Shown: positions 35,506 to 44,061 of the stretch, piece after piece
How positions within the stretch are numbered: position 1 is the first letter of the stretch
How the letters are laid out: each line of letters starts with the position of its first letter
Source of the DNA: Lentzea californiensis
GTDB lineage: Bacteria; Actinomycetota; Actinomycetes; Mycobacteriales; Pseudonocardiaceae
Reading direction: 5' to 3'
NCBI RefSeq assembly: GCF_024648825.1
Contig: NZ_JANBBE010000015.1
Coordinates: 62,001 to 126,000, forward strand
Length of the DNA: 64,000 nucleotides
The notes under the pieces: model-generated
The model's input: the letters and a program-made list of their open reading frames with translations, nothing else
The model's database searches: none
What the model was told of the DNA's origin: nothing
Made by a program: the position numbers and the translations under genes

Positions 35506-35577
35506 ATGACTCAACTTCACCTCTCGTCCGTTGTTGTTGTTCCTGCAACTGCTTTTGTGAGCAGGTTTGTGTCATGA
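35506..35577 (+). CDS. 23-residue leader ORF coupled to the GT2 gene
   Basis: ATG 35506 has a good ribosome site, CCAGGAG, seven bases before it. The frame encodes 23 residues rich in Val, Ser and Phe (middle SSVVVVPATAF) and ends with TGA overlapping the GT2 start as ATGA. Its codons are strikingly unlike the neighbours: only about a third end in G or C, against well over 90% in nearby genes, with four GTT in a row. A leader peptide that couples or attenuates translation of the synthase is plausible; alternatively it is an untranslated leader that merely looks open. No homologue is known to me. Confidence 0.5.
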   Translation: MTQLHLSSVVVVPATAFVSRFVS

Positions 35578-36890
35578 CGGACACGACACAATTCGCGGCG
35601 TTCATGCTCGTCCTGCTGGTGTTTTGGCCCAGTTACAACCTGGCGCTCGCACTCTTTGTCTGGTGGCGCCCGAAACCGGGTGGACCGGACATTCCCTCAC
35701 GGCATCCGTTGCAGTACTGGATCATCATTCCGGCGTTGAACGAGGAACGTGTCGTGGCGAACACCGTGCGTTCCGCACTCGCTTTGGACGGGGCGCGCAC
35801 ACCGGTTCAGGTCGTCGTCGTCGACGACGGCTCGGACGACGGCACCCCGCGCGTGCTGGCCGAGATCGACGACCACCGGCTGCACGTGCTCAGACGCAAC
35901 CCGCCGGAAGCCCGCAAGGGCAAAGGCGAAGCGCTGAACCACGCCTTCGCCTACATCCGCGACATCGCGGAGGAGGCCGGCACGGTCCACCGCACGATCG
36001 TCGGCGTGATCGACGGCGACGGCCGCGGCGAGCCCGGCATGCTGTCCGAGATCTCCGCGTACTTCACGCACCGCGCCGTCGGTGCCGTGCAGTGCCGTGT
36101 CCGGATCCACAACCGCACCAACCTGCTGGCGTTCCTGCAGGACCTGGAGTTCAGCTGCGTCGTGGACGCCTCGCAGTCGTTGCGGGACGTCGTCGGCACG
36201 GTCGGACTCGGTGGCAACGGCCAGTTCGTGCGCCTCAGGACGTTGATGGGGCTGGGTGAGGCGCCGTGGTCGGCGTGCCTGGTCGAGGACCTGGAACTGG
36301 GGCTGCGCGTGCACCTGACCGGCCAGCGCGTCCGGTACGCCACGCACGCGACGATCACCCAGCAGGGCCTGGTCGACGTGCACCGGCTGCTGCGGCAGCG
36401 CACCCGGTGGGGGCAGGGCAACCTGCAGTGCCTCGGGTACGTGCCGAAGCTGATCAGGGCCAAGCACGTGGGTTCCGTCGCGCTGATGGAGTTCCTGCAG
36501 TACCTGCTGACGCCGTGGCTGGTCGCGCCGATGACGTTGCTCGTCACCGCGCTGGTGGGCGTCAACTTCTACGCGCAGTTCACCGGTCTGGAGATCGCCG
36601 GCTTCACCGCGAGCGGCTCGAACACCCTGCTGGCGCTGGGGATCTGGCTGGTCGCGCTGCTCCTGCCCGGACTGATCTGGGGCCTGGTGCACCGGCTCAA
36701 GCACGGCGACGAACCGTTGTGGAGATGCCTGCTCGTCAGCCTCGTCTATCCGCTGTTCCTGATCCTGGGCTCGGTGTCGACGTTGCGCGCGCTGTACCGG
36801 CACTTCGCCGGGCGCAACACGTGGGCCAAGACGGAACGCCTGGCGGAGAGGGAAGCTCCGGCGGCGAAGCCGGTGCCGAAGATCGCCTAG
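35574..36890 (+). CDS. Family 2 glycosyltransferase, membrane polysaccharide synthase
   Basis: A 438-residue processive GT2 enzyme of the hyaluronan/PgaC/YdaM class. One N-terminal helix (residues 8-30), the catalytic domain with DDGSDDG (84-90), DGDG (147-150), VEDLELG (237-243) and RQRTRWGQGN (274-283), then about three or four C-terminal helices that form the export channel. It polymerises a nucleotide sugar and extrudes the chain. Divergent WecB and DUF2334 genes suggest an aminosugar polymer. Its start overlaps a 23-codon leader ORF, and its stop shares CTAG with the response regulator stop on the other strand. Confidence 0.92.
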   Translation: MTDTTQFAAFMLVLLVFWPSYNLALALFVWWRPKPGGPDIPSRHPLQYWIIIPALNEERVVANTVRSALALDGARTPVQVVVVDDGSDDGTPRVLAEIDDHRLHVLRRNPPEARKGKGEALNHAFAYIRDIAEEAGTVHRTIVGVIDGDGRGEPGMLSEISAYFTHRAVGAVQCRVRIHNRTNLLAFLQDLEFSCVVDASQSLRDVVGTVGLGGNGQFVRLRTLMGLGEAPWSACLVEDLELGLRVHLTGQRVRYATHATITQQGLVDVHRLLRQRTRWGQGNLQCLGYVPKLIRAKHVGSVALMEFLQYLLTPWLVAPMTLLVTALVGVNFYAQFTGLEIAGFTASGSNTLLALGIWLVALLLPGLIWGLVHRLKHGDEPLWRCLLVSLVYPLFLILGSVSTLRALYRHFAGRNTWAKTERLAEREAPAAKPVPKIA

Positions 36891-37540
36891 AAGGTGCCGG
36901 GGTGGGCGCGTCTGCGCCGGGCCGCGTAGACACCCGCCTCGGTGCGGCGGTCGAAGCCGAGCTTGTGCAGGAGCGACGACACGTAGTTCTTGACGGTCTT
37001 CTCGGCGAGGAACAGGCGGTTCGCGATCTGCCGGTTCGTCATGCCCTCGGCGATGAGGTCGAGGATGCGGCGTTCCTGCGGACTCAGCGCGGCGTAGCGC
37101 GGGTCTTCCTCGGGCCCGCCGCGGAGCCGTTGCAGAACGGTGGCCGTGACGCCGGCGTGCAGGAGCGACCCGCCCGCGGCGAGGGTGCGGACGGCGGCCA
37201 CGAGATCGTTGCCCGACACCTCTTTCAGCATGTAGCCGGACGCGCCGGCCATGATCGCGCCGAACAGCGCCTCGTCGTCCGAATAGGACGTGAGCATCAG
37301 GCACGCGGGCGGAGGCTGCACGAGACTCCTGATCTCCCGGCACACCGTGACGCCGTCGCCGTCGGGCAACCGCACGTCGATGATCGCGACGTCGGGTCTG
37401 AGCCGCGTCGCCTGCGCGATCGCGGCCGTGGCGCTGTCCGCCTGGCCGACGACCTTGATGTCGTCCGCCTGCGCCAGCAACTGCACGAGCCCGCGCCGCA
37501 CGATCTCGTGGTCGTCCACGAGCAGCACCGCTATCGCCAT
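36887..37540 (-). CDS. NarL/DosR-type response regulator
   Basis: A 217-residue regulator: receiver domain with phosphoacceptor Asp55 in VAIIDVRLPD and Lys106 in GYMLKEV, then a LuxR helix-turn-helix (LSPQERRILDLIAEGMTNRQ). The C-terminal basic tail resembles DosR/DevR. It overlaps the kinase gene by ten bases, so the two form a two-component operon. A DosR-like half site lies upstream of the kinase. Confidence 0.93.
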   Translation of the reverse strand: MAIAVLLVDDHEIVRRGLVQLLAQADDIKVVGQADSATAAIAQATRLRPDVAIIDVRLPDGDGVTVCREIRSLVQPPPACLMLTSYSDDEALFGAIMAGASGYMLKEVSGNDLVAAVRTLAAGGSLLHAGVTATVLQRLRGGPEEDPRYAALSPQERRILDLIAEGMTNRQIANRLFLAEKTVKNYVSSLLHKLGFDRRTEAGVYAARRRRAHPGTF

Positions 37541-39039
37541 CTCGCCTCCTGCAGCACCAGTGGGACGAACCAGGTGATGCTCACCCCCGCGCCGGGGATC
37601 GAGTCGACCGCGCAGTCGCCGTGGTGACGCCGCGCCCGAGCCGCCATGTTCGCCAGTCCACCGGCGTGGTGGGGCACACCGCCTGAATCGTCAGCCAACG
37701 GCAAGCCTCTGCCGTCGTCCTTGACCATGAGTTCAAGACTCGTCACGGTGCGATCGACGCTCACGGCTACAGCTACGTGCTTTGCTCTCGCGTGACGCAC
37801 CACGTTCGTTAGCGCTTCCCGGAGCGTGGCGAGCAGATCGGGTCGAACCTGGTCCGGCACAACGCTGTCCAACGGCCCTTCGAGCGACACGTCCGGCTCG
37901 AACCCGAGCAGTTGCGCGGACTCGTGCACCGCGTTGAGCAACTGGCCGCGCAGGCTCGTGCCCCCGGACGGCGGTTCCTGCAGGGAGAAGATGGTGCGGC
38001 GGATCTCGCGGATCGTGTGGTCGACCTCCTCCACGAACCCGCTGATCCGCTCGACGACCTGAGGCTTGCTCGTCCCGGTCAGCCCTTGCAGCCCGAGCCC
38101 GAGCCCGAACAGCCGCTGGATGACCAGGTCGTGCAGGTCCCGCGCGATGCGGTCGCGATCCTCCAGCACCGCGAGCCGCTCGGTGTCACCCCGCGCCCGC
38201 GTGAACTCCAGCACCAGCGCGGCCTGCGCGGCGAAGGCCTCGATGAGCTCGGGGTCGTCGAAGCTGGGCTCACCAGGCGGCCGCGCGACGATGAGGACAC
38301 CGATCGTCCGTTCCCCGACCCTGAGCGGCACGATCGCGGACGCCCCCGGCACCGCGGCCAGCCTGCCCTCGTCGTGGCACTCCCCCTGGCCCGACCCGAA
38401 GACCCGGTAGGTGGCGGTGCCCTCCTTCGGCACCCGCACGCCCTCCGCGTCGTACCGACCGCCGTCGGTCACCTCGATGACGAGCTCACCGTTCTGGTCG
38501 GGAAGCACCACCGCCGCGAAGTCGGCGTTCGCCGTCCTGCGCGCCGTCCGCGCCACGAGGTAGAGCGCGTCACGGCCGTTCGTGCCCATCAGCAGGTCAG
38601 TGGTCACCTCGGCGGCGGCCCGGAGCCACACCTCACGCTTGCGCGCCTGTTCATAGCGGTCCAAGTGGCCAACAGCGCTCCCTGCGGCCGTCGACAGCGC
38701 GGAGAGGATGTAGCGGTCCTGGGCGGTGAACTCCGGCTTGCCCGCGAGGAAGAGGTTGCCGAACGTCTCGTCGTGCACCTTGATCGGCGCCCCCAGGAAG
38801 TCCGCTACGCCGATCGAGCGCGGATCACCGGACGTGATCTGGACCTGCCCGTCGTGATGACTGCCGAACTCGGTGAGCTCCTTGTGACCGTTGATCACCG
38901 CCAACGCGCCGTAAGGGGCCTCGATCAGCTCGCAGGCGGATTCGACGACGTGACGAAGCAGCTCGGGCAGGGTGTCGTCTTCGGCGAACGACAGCACGAC
39001 ATCCAGCACCCGCTGTTCCGTGCTCACGTTGACGCCCAC
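37531..39039 (-). CDS. GAF-domain histidine kinase (DosS/DevS-like)
   Basis: A 502-residue soluble sensor kinase with two GAF domains (roughly residues 15-140 and 160-290), a HisKA_3 dimerisation helix with His303 in DLHDLVIQRLFGLGL and a C-terminal ATPase (DDGRGLPLADDSGG). This is the arrangement of DosS/DevS, in which the first GAF holds haem and senses O2, NO or CO. Whether haem is bound here cannot be read reliably. GTG 39039 is chosen for the AAAGGGG site upstream. It is first in the operon with the regulator. Confidence 0.9.
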   Translation of the reverse strand: MGVNVSTEQRVLDVVLSFAEDDTLPELLRHVVESACELIEAPYGALAVINGHKELTEFGSHHDGQVQITSGDPRSIGVADFLGAPIKVHDETFGNLFLAGKPEFTAQDRYILSALSTAAGSAVGHLDRYEQARKREVWLRAAAEVTTDLLMGTNGRDALYLVARTARRTANADFAAVVLPDQNGELVIEVTDGGRYDAEGVRVPKEGTATYRVFGSGQGECHDEGRLAAVPGASAIVPLRVGERTIGVLIVARPPGEPSFDDPELIEAFAAQAALVLEFTRARGDTERLAVLEDRDRIARDLHDLVIQRLFGLGLGLQGLTGTSKPQVVERISGFVEEVDHTIREIRRTIFSLQEPPSGGTSLRGQLLNAVHESAQLLGFEPDVSLEGPLDSVVPDQVRPDLLATLREALTNVVRHARAKHVAVAVSVDRTVTSLELMVKDDGRGLPLADDSGGVPHHAGGLANMAARARRHHGDCAVDSIPGAGVSITWFVPLVLQEARWR

Positions 39040-39139
39040 GGCTTCACCCCTTTTGGGGGATAGAAGTGACACCGCACGAACGACTGAGGGTAACTCCCCA
39101 GCGTAGTCAAGGGGGAGACCATCACTGCCAACAGTGAAC

Positions 39140-39159
39140 TTTGGGACTACTGAGAGTAG
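39140..39159. promoter_or_regulatory. DosR-box-like half site upstream of the kinase
   Basis: TTTGGGACTACTGAGAGTAG matches the left half of the mycobacterial DosR box (TTSGGGACT) at eight of nine positions; the right half is poor. It lies 100 bases upstream of the kinase start. Confidence 0.35.
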
Positions 39160-39224
39160 AGGTGCGTCTTGGTTGACTCAGAAGCGTGACGGACGGGGGT
39201 CGGCTCGCGTGGGCGGGCGGTTGC

Positions 39225-39833
39225 TCAGTGCAGGCCGACGGTGAAGCCCTCGTCGATCACTCCGCGGTAGATCTGCGGGGCGAACGTCCGCAGTCCGTGG
39301 TCGATCGGCCCGATGAACCCGGCCGAGTCGCCCAGCGGCAGCCGGTAGCCGTTCTGCACCCGGTGGAACTCCCACAGGGGTTCCATCGTCGGGTGCGCGG
39401 GCCGGAACTGCTGCGGGTCGCGCGGGTGCAGGTCGACGCGCACCAGGGTTCGGGGCACCAGGGCGTCGGCGAGCTGAACGGCGCGTTCCTGGGTCCGGGA
39501 GATCGAGATCGCGCCCAGTTCCTGCCAGGCCACCGCCCACGGCATGCTCTGCGGGTCGTCGAGGCGGATGCCCTGCTGCTCGATGACGAGTTTGCGGGGG
39601 CGGGAGATGGTCTTCCACTTGACGACGGCCATGACGCCGATGCCGGTGAACGCGATGCCGATGACGGCCGCGATGCTGCCGCCCACCGGTTCGCCGTCCA
39701 CGAAGGCGGTGACGGCACCCACCAGGGCGAGGACGCCCAGGATTCCGGCTACCGAGCCGCCGATCAGCACCTTGCGGGTGTCGCTCTTGCCGAGGTCGAC
39801 GATGACGGGTGGAGGTGCTCCCCAAGCGGTCAT
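39225..39833 (-). CDS. Membrane-anchored protein of unknown function
   Basis: A 202-residue protein with two N-terminal transmembrane helices (about residues 22-42 and 50-70) and a cytoplasmic domain of 130 residues with alternating strands (ISRPRKLVIEQQGIRLDD), reminiscent of bacterial PH-like domains. No named family is recognised. It starts within the MeaB stop (ATGA overlap), so it is co-translated with it. Confidence 0.75.
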   Translation of the reverse strand: MTAWGAPPPVIVDLGKSDTRKVLIGGSVAGILGVLALVGAVTAFVDGEPVGGSIAAVIGIAFTGIGVMAVVKWKTISRPRKLVIEQQGIRLDDPQSMPWAVAWQELGAISISRTQERAVQLADALVPRTLVRVDLHPRDPQQFRPAHPTMEPLWEFHRVQNGYRLPLGDSAGFIGPIDHGLRTFAPQIYRGVIDEGFTVGLH

Positions 39834-40792
39834 GGCCGCAGATTACCGCTGATCAACAGCTCGGCCGCGGCGAACGGGTCCAGTTCGCCGGAAACCACGC
39901 GCTTCGCGAGCTGGTCGACCGGGCCGAAGCGGGTGCGGACCCGGTCCACGGCGATCGCCTCGATCTCGGCGCCCGCCCTGCGGAGGCGGCGTTCCTGGAG
40001 TTCGCCGTGCGCCGCCATCCACGACTGGTGTTCGGCGATCGCCTCGACGACGCGGTCGAGGCCCTCCATGCGGGCGGCCACCGTTTTCACGACCGGTGGG
40101 CGCCAGACCGGGCCGGAGCGGTCGCGGCGGCCCAGGGAGATCATGTACTTGAGGTCGCGCGCTGTCTGGTCTGCGCCGTCGCGGTCGGCCTTGTTGACGA
40201 CGAAGACGTCCGCGATCTCCAGGATGCCCGCCTTCGCGGCCTGGATGCCGTCGCCCATGCCCGGTGCCAGCAGCACGATGGTCGTGTCGGCGAGGGCGAC
40301 GATCTCCACCTCGGACTGACCGACGCCGACCGTCTCCACGAGGACCACGTCGAAGCCGGCGGCGTCGAGCACGCGCAACGCCTGCGGGGTGGCCCAGGAC
40401 AGGCCGCCGAGGTGGCCACGGGTGGCCATCGAGCGGATGAAGACGCCGGGATCGGTGGCGTGGTCGCCCATGCGCACGCGATCTCCCAGCAGGGCGCCGC
40501 CGGAGAACGGGCTGGACGGGTCGACGGCGATCACGGCCACGCGCTTGCCCTCGGCGCGGAAGGCGCGCACGAGGGCGTTGGTGGAGGTCGACTTGCCCAC
40601 GCCGGGGGCGCCGGTCAGGCCGATGACCTGGGCGTTGCCGGTGTGCGGGGCGAGTGCCGCAGCCACCTCCGGGAGGGCCGAGCTCGCCTGTTCCACCAGC
40701 GAGATCAGCCTGGCGACCGCGCGCGGCTCGCCGTCACGCGCGCGGTCGACCAGTCCTGCTACGTCAACAGCTGTGGCCACGGCCGAGGACAC
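39830..40792 (-). CDS. meaB: MeaB, GTPase chaperone of methylmalonyl-CoA mutase
   Basis: A 320-residue G3E-family P-loop GTPase that gates cobalamin loading and protects methylmalonyl-CoA mutase or related mutases. Motifs: Walker A GAPGVGKSTSTNALV, switch DPSSPFSGGALLGDR, VETVGVGQSE, and the base motif NKAD. The mutase itself is not in the window. The gene is one base overlapped with the thiolase stop and coupled to the next protein, placing it in an acyl-CoA operon. GTG 40792 starts it. Confidence 0.93.
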   Translation of the reverse strand: MSSAVATAVDVAGLVDRARDGEPRAVARLISLVEQASSALPEVAAALAPHTGNAQVIGLTGAPGVGKSTSTNALVRAFRAEGKRVAVIAVDPSSPFSGGALLGDRVRMGDHATDPGVFIRSMATRGHLGGLSWATPQALRVLDAAGFDVVLVETVGVGQSEVEIVALADTTIVLLAPGMGDGIQAAKAGILEIADVFVVNKADRDGADQTARDLKYMISLGRRDRSGPVWRPPVVKTVAARMEGLDRVVEAIAEHQSWMAAHGELQERRLRRAGAEIEAIAVDRVRTRFGPVDQLAKRVVSGELDPFAAAELLISGNLRP

Positions 40793-41982
40793 TAGGCCTT
40801 GGCGGGCACGCGGATGATCAGGGCGTCACCCTGACCACCACCACCGCACAGCGCCGCGGCGCCCACGCCGCCGCCTCGGCGCTGCAGCTCGAGCGCGAGG
40901 TGCAGGGCGATGCGGGCACCGGACATGCCGATCGGGTGGCCCAGCGCGATGGCGCCGCCGTTGACGTTGACCTTGTCCTCGGAGATCCCGAGCTGACGGG
41001 ACGAGACGATGCCGACCGCCGCGAACGCCTCGTTGATCTCGATCAGGTCGAGGTCGGCGGGGTCGATGCCCTCCTTGGCGCACGCGGCCTTGATCGCGTT
41101 GGACGGCTGTTCGTGCAGCGAGGCGTCGGGACCCGCGACGACGCCGTGGGCGCCGATCTCCGCGATCCACTCCAGGCCCAGTTCCTCGGCCTTCGCCTTG
41201 CTCATCACGACCACGGCGGCCGCACCGTCGGAGATCTGCGACGCCGAGCCCGCGGTGATGGTGCCGTCCGCGGCGAACGCCGGGCGCAGCTTGCCGAGCG
41301 AGTCGGCGGTCGTGTCGGCGCGGACGCCCTCGTCCGTGCTGAACAGGACCGGGTCGCCCTTGCGCTGCGGGATCGCGACCGGCGCGATCTCGGCGTCGAA
41401 CACGCCGTTCCCGGCGGCCTTCGCGGCGAGCTGGTGCGACCGCGCGGAGAACGCGTCCTGCTCCTCCCGCGTGACGCCGTAGCGCTCGTTGTACTTCTCG
41501 GTCGAGACGCCCATCGCGACCTGGTCGAACGCGCAGAACAGACCGTCGTGCGCCATGTGGTCCTGCAGCGTCACGTCGCCGTACTTGAACCCGCCGCGCG
41601 ACTTCGGCAGCAGGTGCGGCGCCTGCGTCATCGACTCCTGGCCACCGGCCACGACGACGTCGAACTCGCCGGCGCGGATCAGCTGGTCGGCCAGCGCGAT
41701 CGCGTCGATGCCGGACAGGCACACCTTGTTGATGGTCAGCGCGGGCACGCTCATCGGGATGCCCGCGGCCACAGCGGCCTGGCGGGCGGGAATCTGACCC
41801 GCGCCGGCGGTGAGCACCTGACCCATGATCACGTACTGCACCTGCTCGGGGGCCACGCCCGCGCGCTCCAGCGCCGCCTTGATCGCGACGCCACCCAGCT
41901 GGGCGCCCGAGAAGTCCTTGAGCGATCCCAGCAGTCGGCCCATCGGGGTACGCGCACCGGCGACGATCACGGAACCGGACAC
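40792..41982 (-). CDS. Acetyl-CoA acetyltransferase (thiolase)
   Basis: A 396-residue type II thiolase that condenses two acetyl-CoA or cleaves 3-ketoacyl-CoA. Nucleophile Cys88 in NKVCLSG, the [10 protein letters not shown] histidine and the C-terminal LCGGGGQGD cysteine are present, so it should be active. GTG 41982 is the right start because GGAGG stands five bases upstream; an ATG four codons earlier (41994) has no site. The upstream spacer contains AACGGTCGTT (42005-42014), a weak candidate operator. With Ccr, epimerase and MeaB close by it probably serves acetoacetyl-CoA formation for butyryl/ethylmalonyl-CoA supply. Confidence 0.93.
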   Translation of the reverse strand: MSGSVIVAGARTPMGRLLGSLKDFSGAQLGGVAIKAALERAGVAPEQVQYVIMGQVLTAGAGQIPARQAAVAAGIPMSVPALTINKVCLSGIDAIALADQLIRAGEFDVVVAGGQESMTQAPHLLPKSRGGFKYGDVTLQDHMAHDGLFCAFDQVAMGVSTEKYNERYGVTREEQDAFSARSHQLAAKAAGNGVFDAEIAPVAIPQRKGDPVLFSTDEGVRADTTADSLGKLRPAFAADGTITAGSASQISDGAAAVVVMSKAKAEELGLEWIAEIGAHGVVAGPDASLHEQPSNAIKAACAKEGIDPADLDLIEINEAFAAVGIVSSRQLGISEDKVNVNGGAIALGHPIGMSGARIALHLALELQRRGGGVGAAALCGGGGQGDALIIRVPAKA

Positions 41983-42107
41983 AACTGCCTCCATTGGAAG
42001 AGCGAACGGTCGTTAACTAGGCACCATACCTGGGGCTACTGGGCGGTAATCGTGTGAGACCTCGCACATGAGCACCTGCACCGATCAGGTGGATACCCTT
42101 CCCCGCT

Positions 42108-42548
42108 ATGAACGCAGACCTCGCTCGATTCGTGACCGCGATCGACCACGTGGGCATCGCCGTGCCCGACCTCGACGCCGCCATCGCGTTCTACCGCGAC
42201 AACTTCGGCCTCGAAGTCGCTCACGAGGAAGTCAACGAGGAGCAGGGCGTGCGCGAGGCCATGCTGCACGCGCCCGGCGACCACGCGGGCACCGCGATCC
42301 AGCTGCTGGCCCCGCTGAACGAGGCCTCGACGATCGCCAAGTTCATCGGCCGCTCCGGCCCCGGCCTGCAGCAGCTCGCCTACCGGGTGTCCGATGTGGA
42401 CGTCGCGGCGGACGCGCTGCGGGCGAAGGGCCTGCGCCTGCTCTACGACGCGGCCAAGCGCGGCACGGCCGGCAGCCGGGTCAACTTCGTGCACCCGAAG
42501 GACGCGGGCGGCGTGCTCATCGAACTGGTCGAGCCCGCGAAGCACTAG
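42108..42548 (+). CDS. mce: Methylmalonyl-CoA epimerase
   Basis: A 146-residue vicinal-oxygen-chelate enzyme interconverting the (R) and (S) forms of methylmalonyl-CoA (and ethylmalonyl-CoA). Metal ligands expected for the family are in IDHVGIAVPD, QLAYRVSDVD and the C-terminal VLIELVEP. Length is normal. It is divergent from the thiolase-MeaB operon and precedes ccr. The family is sometimes annotated as a general VOC protein, but the motifs fit epimerase well. Confidence 0.93.
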   Translation: MNADLARFVTAIDHVGIAVPDLDAAIAFYRDNFGLEVAHEEVNEEQGVREAMLHAPGDHAGTAIQLLAPLNEASTIAKFIGRSGPGLQQLAYRVSDVDVAADALRAKGLRLLYDAAKRGTAGSRVNFVHPKDAGGVLIELVEPAKH

Positions 42549-42649
42549 CGGCGAACGCCTGTTCGCGTCCGCAGGGCGCACGCCCCTCGATCACTCCGAC
42601 GCCCGGTGGACATTTCGGGTGGGATCCCTCACACGCGTGATTCTGAATC

Positions 42650-42667
42650 GGTTACTGGTGAGTAACC
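42650..42667. promoter_or_regulatory. Operator upstream of ccr
   Basis: GGTTACT GGTG AGTAACC, a perfect 7-bp inverted repeat with a 4-base centre, 45 bases before the ccr start. The form matches TetR-type operators seen near acyl-CoA genes in actinobacteria. The regulator is not in the window. Confidence 0.55.
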
Positions 42668-42711
42668 TCCGGCAACCTGCGACTATCCCTCAATCGGGAA
42701 GGAATGCCGCC

Positions 42712-44025
42712 GTGCAGAAGATCCTTGACGCGATCCTGGCCGATGAGCTGGGCGCGATCGGTTCCTTGGACGTTCCGGACAGCTATCGGGGCGTGACGGT
42801 GCACGCGGACGAGGCCGACATGTTCTCGGGCCTCGAGACGCGGGACAAGGACCCGCGCAAGTCGCTGCACGTCGACGAAGTCGCCACGCCGGAGCTCGGT
42901 CCGGGCGAGGCGCTGGTCGCCGTCATGGCGTCCGCGATCAACTACAACACCGTGTGGACCTCGATCTTCGAGCCGGTGTCCACGTTCGGCTTCCTGCGCA
43001 AGCTGGGCGGCCGCCACGACCTGCCGTACCACGTCGTGGGATCGGACCTGGCCGGCGTTGTCGTGCGCACCGGTCCCGGTGTCACCGCGTGGAAGCCGGG
43101 CGACCGCGTCGTGGCGCACTGCCTGGACGTGCCGCTGGAGGCACCGGACGGCCACAACGACACGATGCTCGACCCGCAGCAGCGGATCTGGGGCTTCGAG
43201 ACGAACTTCGGTGGTCTCGCGGACCTCGCGCTGGTGAAGTCGAACCAGCTGATGCCGATGCCGAAGCACCTCACGTGGGAAGAGGCGGCGTCACCGGGTC
43301 TGGTGAACTCCACCGCGTACCGCCAGCTCGTGTCGACCAACGGTGCGAACATGAAGCAGGGCGACACCGTGCTGATCTGGGGTGCGTCCGGCGGCCTGGG
43401 CTCGTACGCCACGCAGTTCGCGCTGAACGGTGGCGCCACGCCCATCTGCGTCGTCTCCTCGCCGGAGAAGGCGGAGATCGTTCGTTCCATGGGCGCCGAA
43501 CTGATCATCGATCGTTCCGCCGAGGGCTACAAGTTCTGGAAGAACGAGCACGAGCAGGACCCGCGCGAGTGGAAGCGGTTCGGCGCTCGCATCCGTGAGC
43601 TGACCGGCGGCGAGGACCCGGACATCGTGTTCGAGCACCCCGGCCGCGAGACGTTCGGCGCGTCGGTGTTCGTGGCGCGCAAGGGCGGCAAGATCGTCAC
43701 GTGCGCGTCGACCTCCGGGTACATGCACCAGTACGACAACCGTTACCTGTGGATGAACCTGAAGAGCATCATCTCCTCGCACTTCGCGAACTACCGCGAG
43801 GCGTGGGAGGCGAACCGGTTGATCGCAAAGGGAAAGATCCACCCGACGGTGTCCAAGGTGTACTCAATGGACGAAACGGGCCAGGCCGCGCACGACGTGC
43901 ACCGCAACGCGCACCAGGGCAAGGTCGGCGTGCTCTGCCTTGCGCCGGAAGAAGGTCTTGGTGTGCTGGATCACGAACTGCGCGCGAAGCACCTCACAGC
44001 TATCAATCGATTCCGGGGTGTGTGA
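42712..44025 (+). CDS. ccr: Crotonyl-CoA carboxylase/reductase
   Basis: A 437-residue MDR-family enzyme that reductively carboxylates crotonyl-CoA with CO2 and NADPH to ethylmalonyl-CoA. Motifs: INYNTVW (Asn79), WGFETNFGG (Phe162, Glu163), the NADPH-binding WGASGGLGSYATQFA, and SSHFANY (His357). These residues correspond, as far as I can align by eye, to the described CO2-binding pocket of the family. GTG 42712 has GGGAAGGA eight bases upstream. Supplies ethylmalonyl-CoA for polyketides or the ethylmalonyl-CoA pathway. An inverted repeat in the promoter suggests repression. Confidence 0.95.
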   Translation: MQKILDAILADELGAIGSLDVPDSYRGVTVHADEADMFSGLETRDKDPRKSLHVDEVATPELGPGEALVAVMASAINYNTVWTSIFEPVSTFGFLRKLGGRHDLPYHVVGSDLAGVVVRTGPGVTAWKPGDRVVAHCLDVPLEAPDGHNDTMLDPQQRIWGFETNFGGLADLALVKSNQLMPMPKHLTWEEAASPGLVNSTAYRQLVSTNGANMKQGDTVLIWGASGGLGSYATQFALNGGATPICVVSSPEKAEIVRSMGAELIIDRSAEGYKFWKNEHEQDPREWKRFGARIRELTGGEDPDIVFEHPGRETFGASVFVARKGGKIVTCASTSGYMHQYDNRYLWMNLKSIISSHFANYREAWEANRLIAKGKIHPTVSKVYSMDETGQAAHDVHRNAHQGKVGVLCLAPEEGLGVLDHELRAKHLTAINRFRGV

Positions 44026-44061
44026 CCTTCTGGGGTTACCCGAACGGGTAGCGTGAGGGGC

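Noticed and set aside
42005-42014. AACGGTCGTT as an operator for the thiolase gene
   Set aside because: Only four-base arms; too short to support without more examples.
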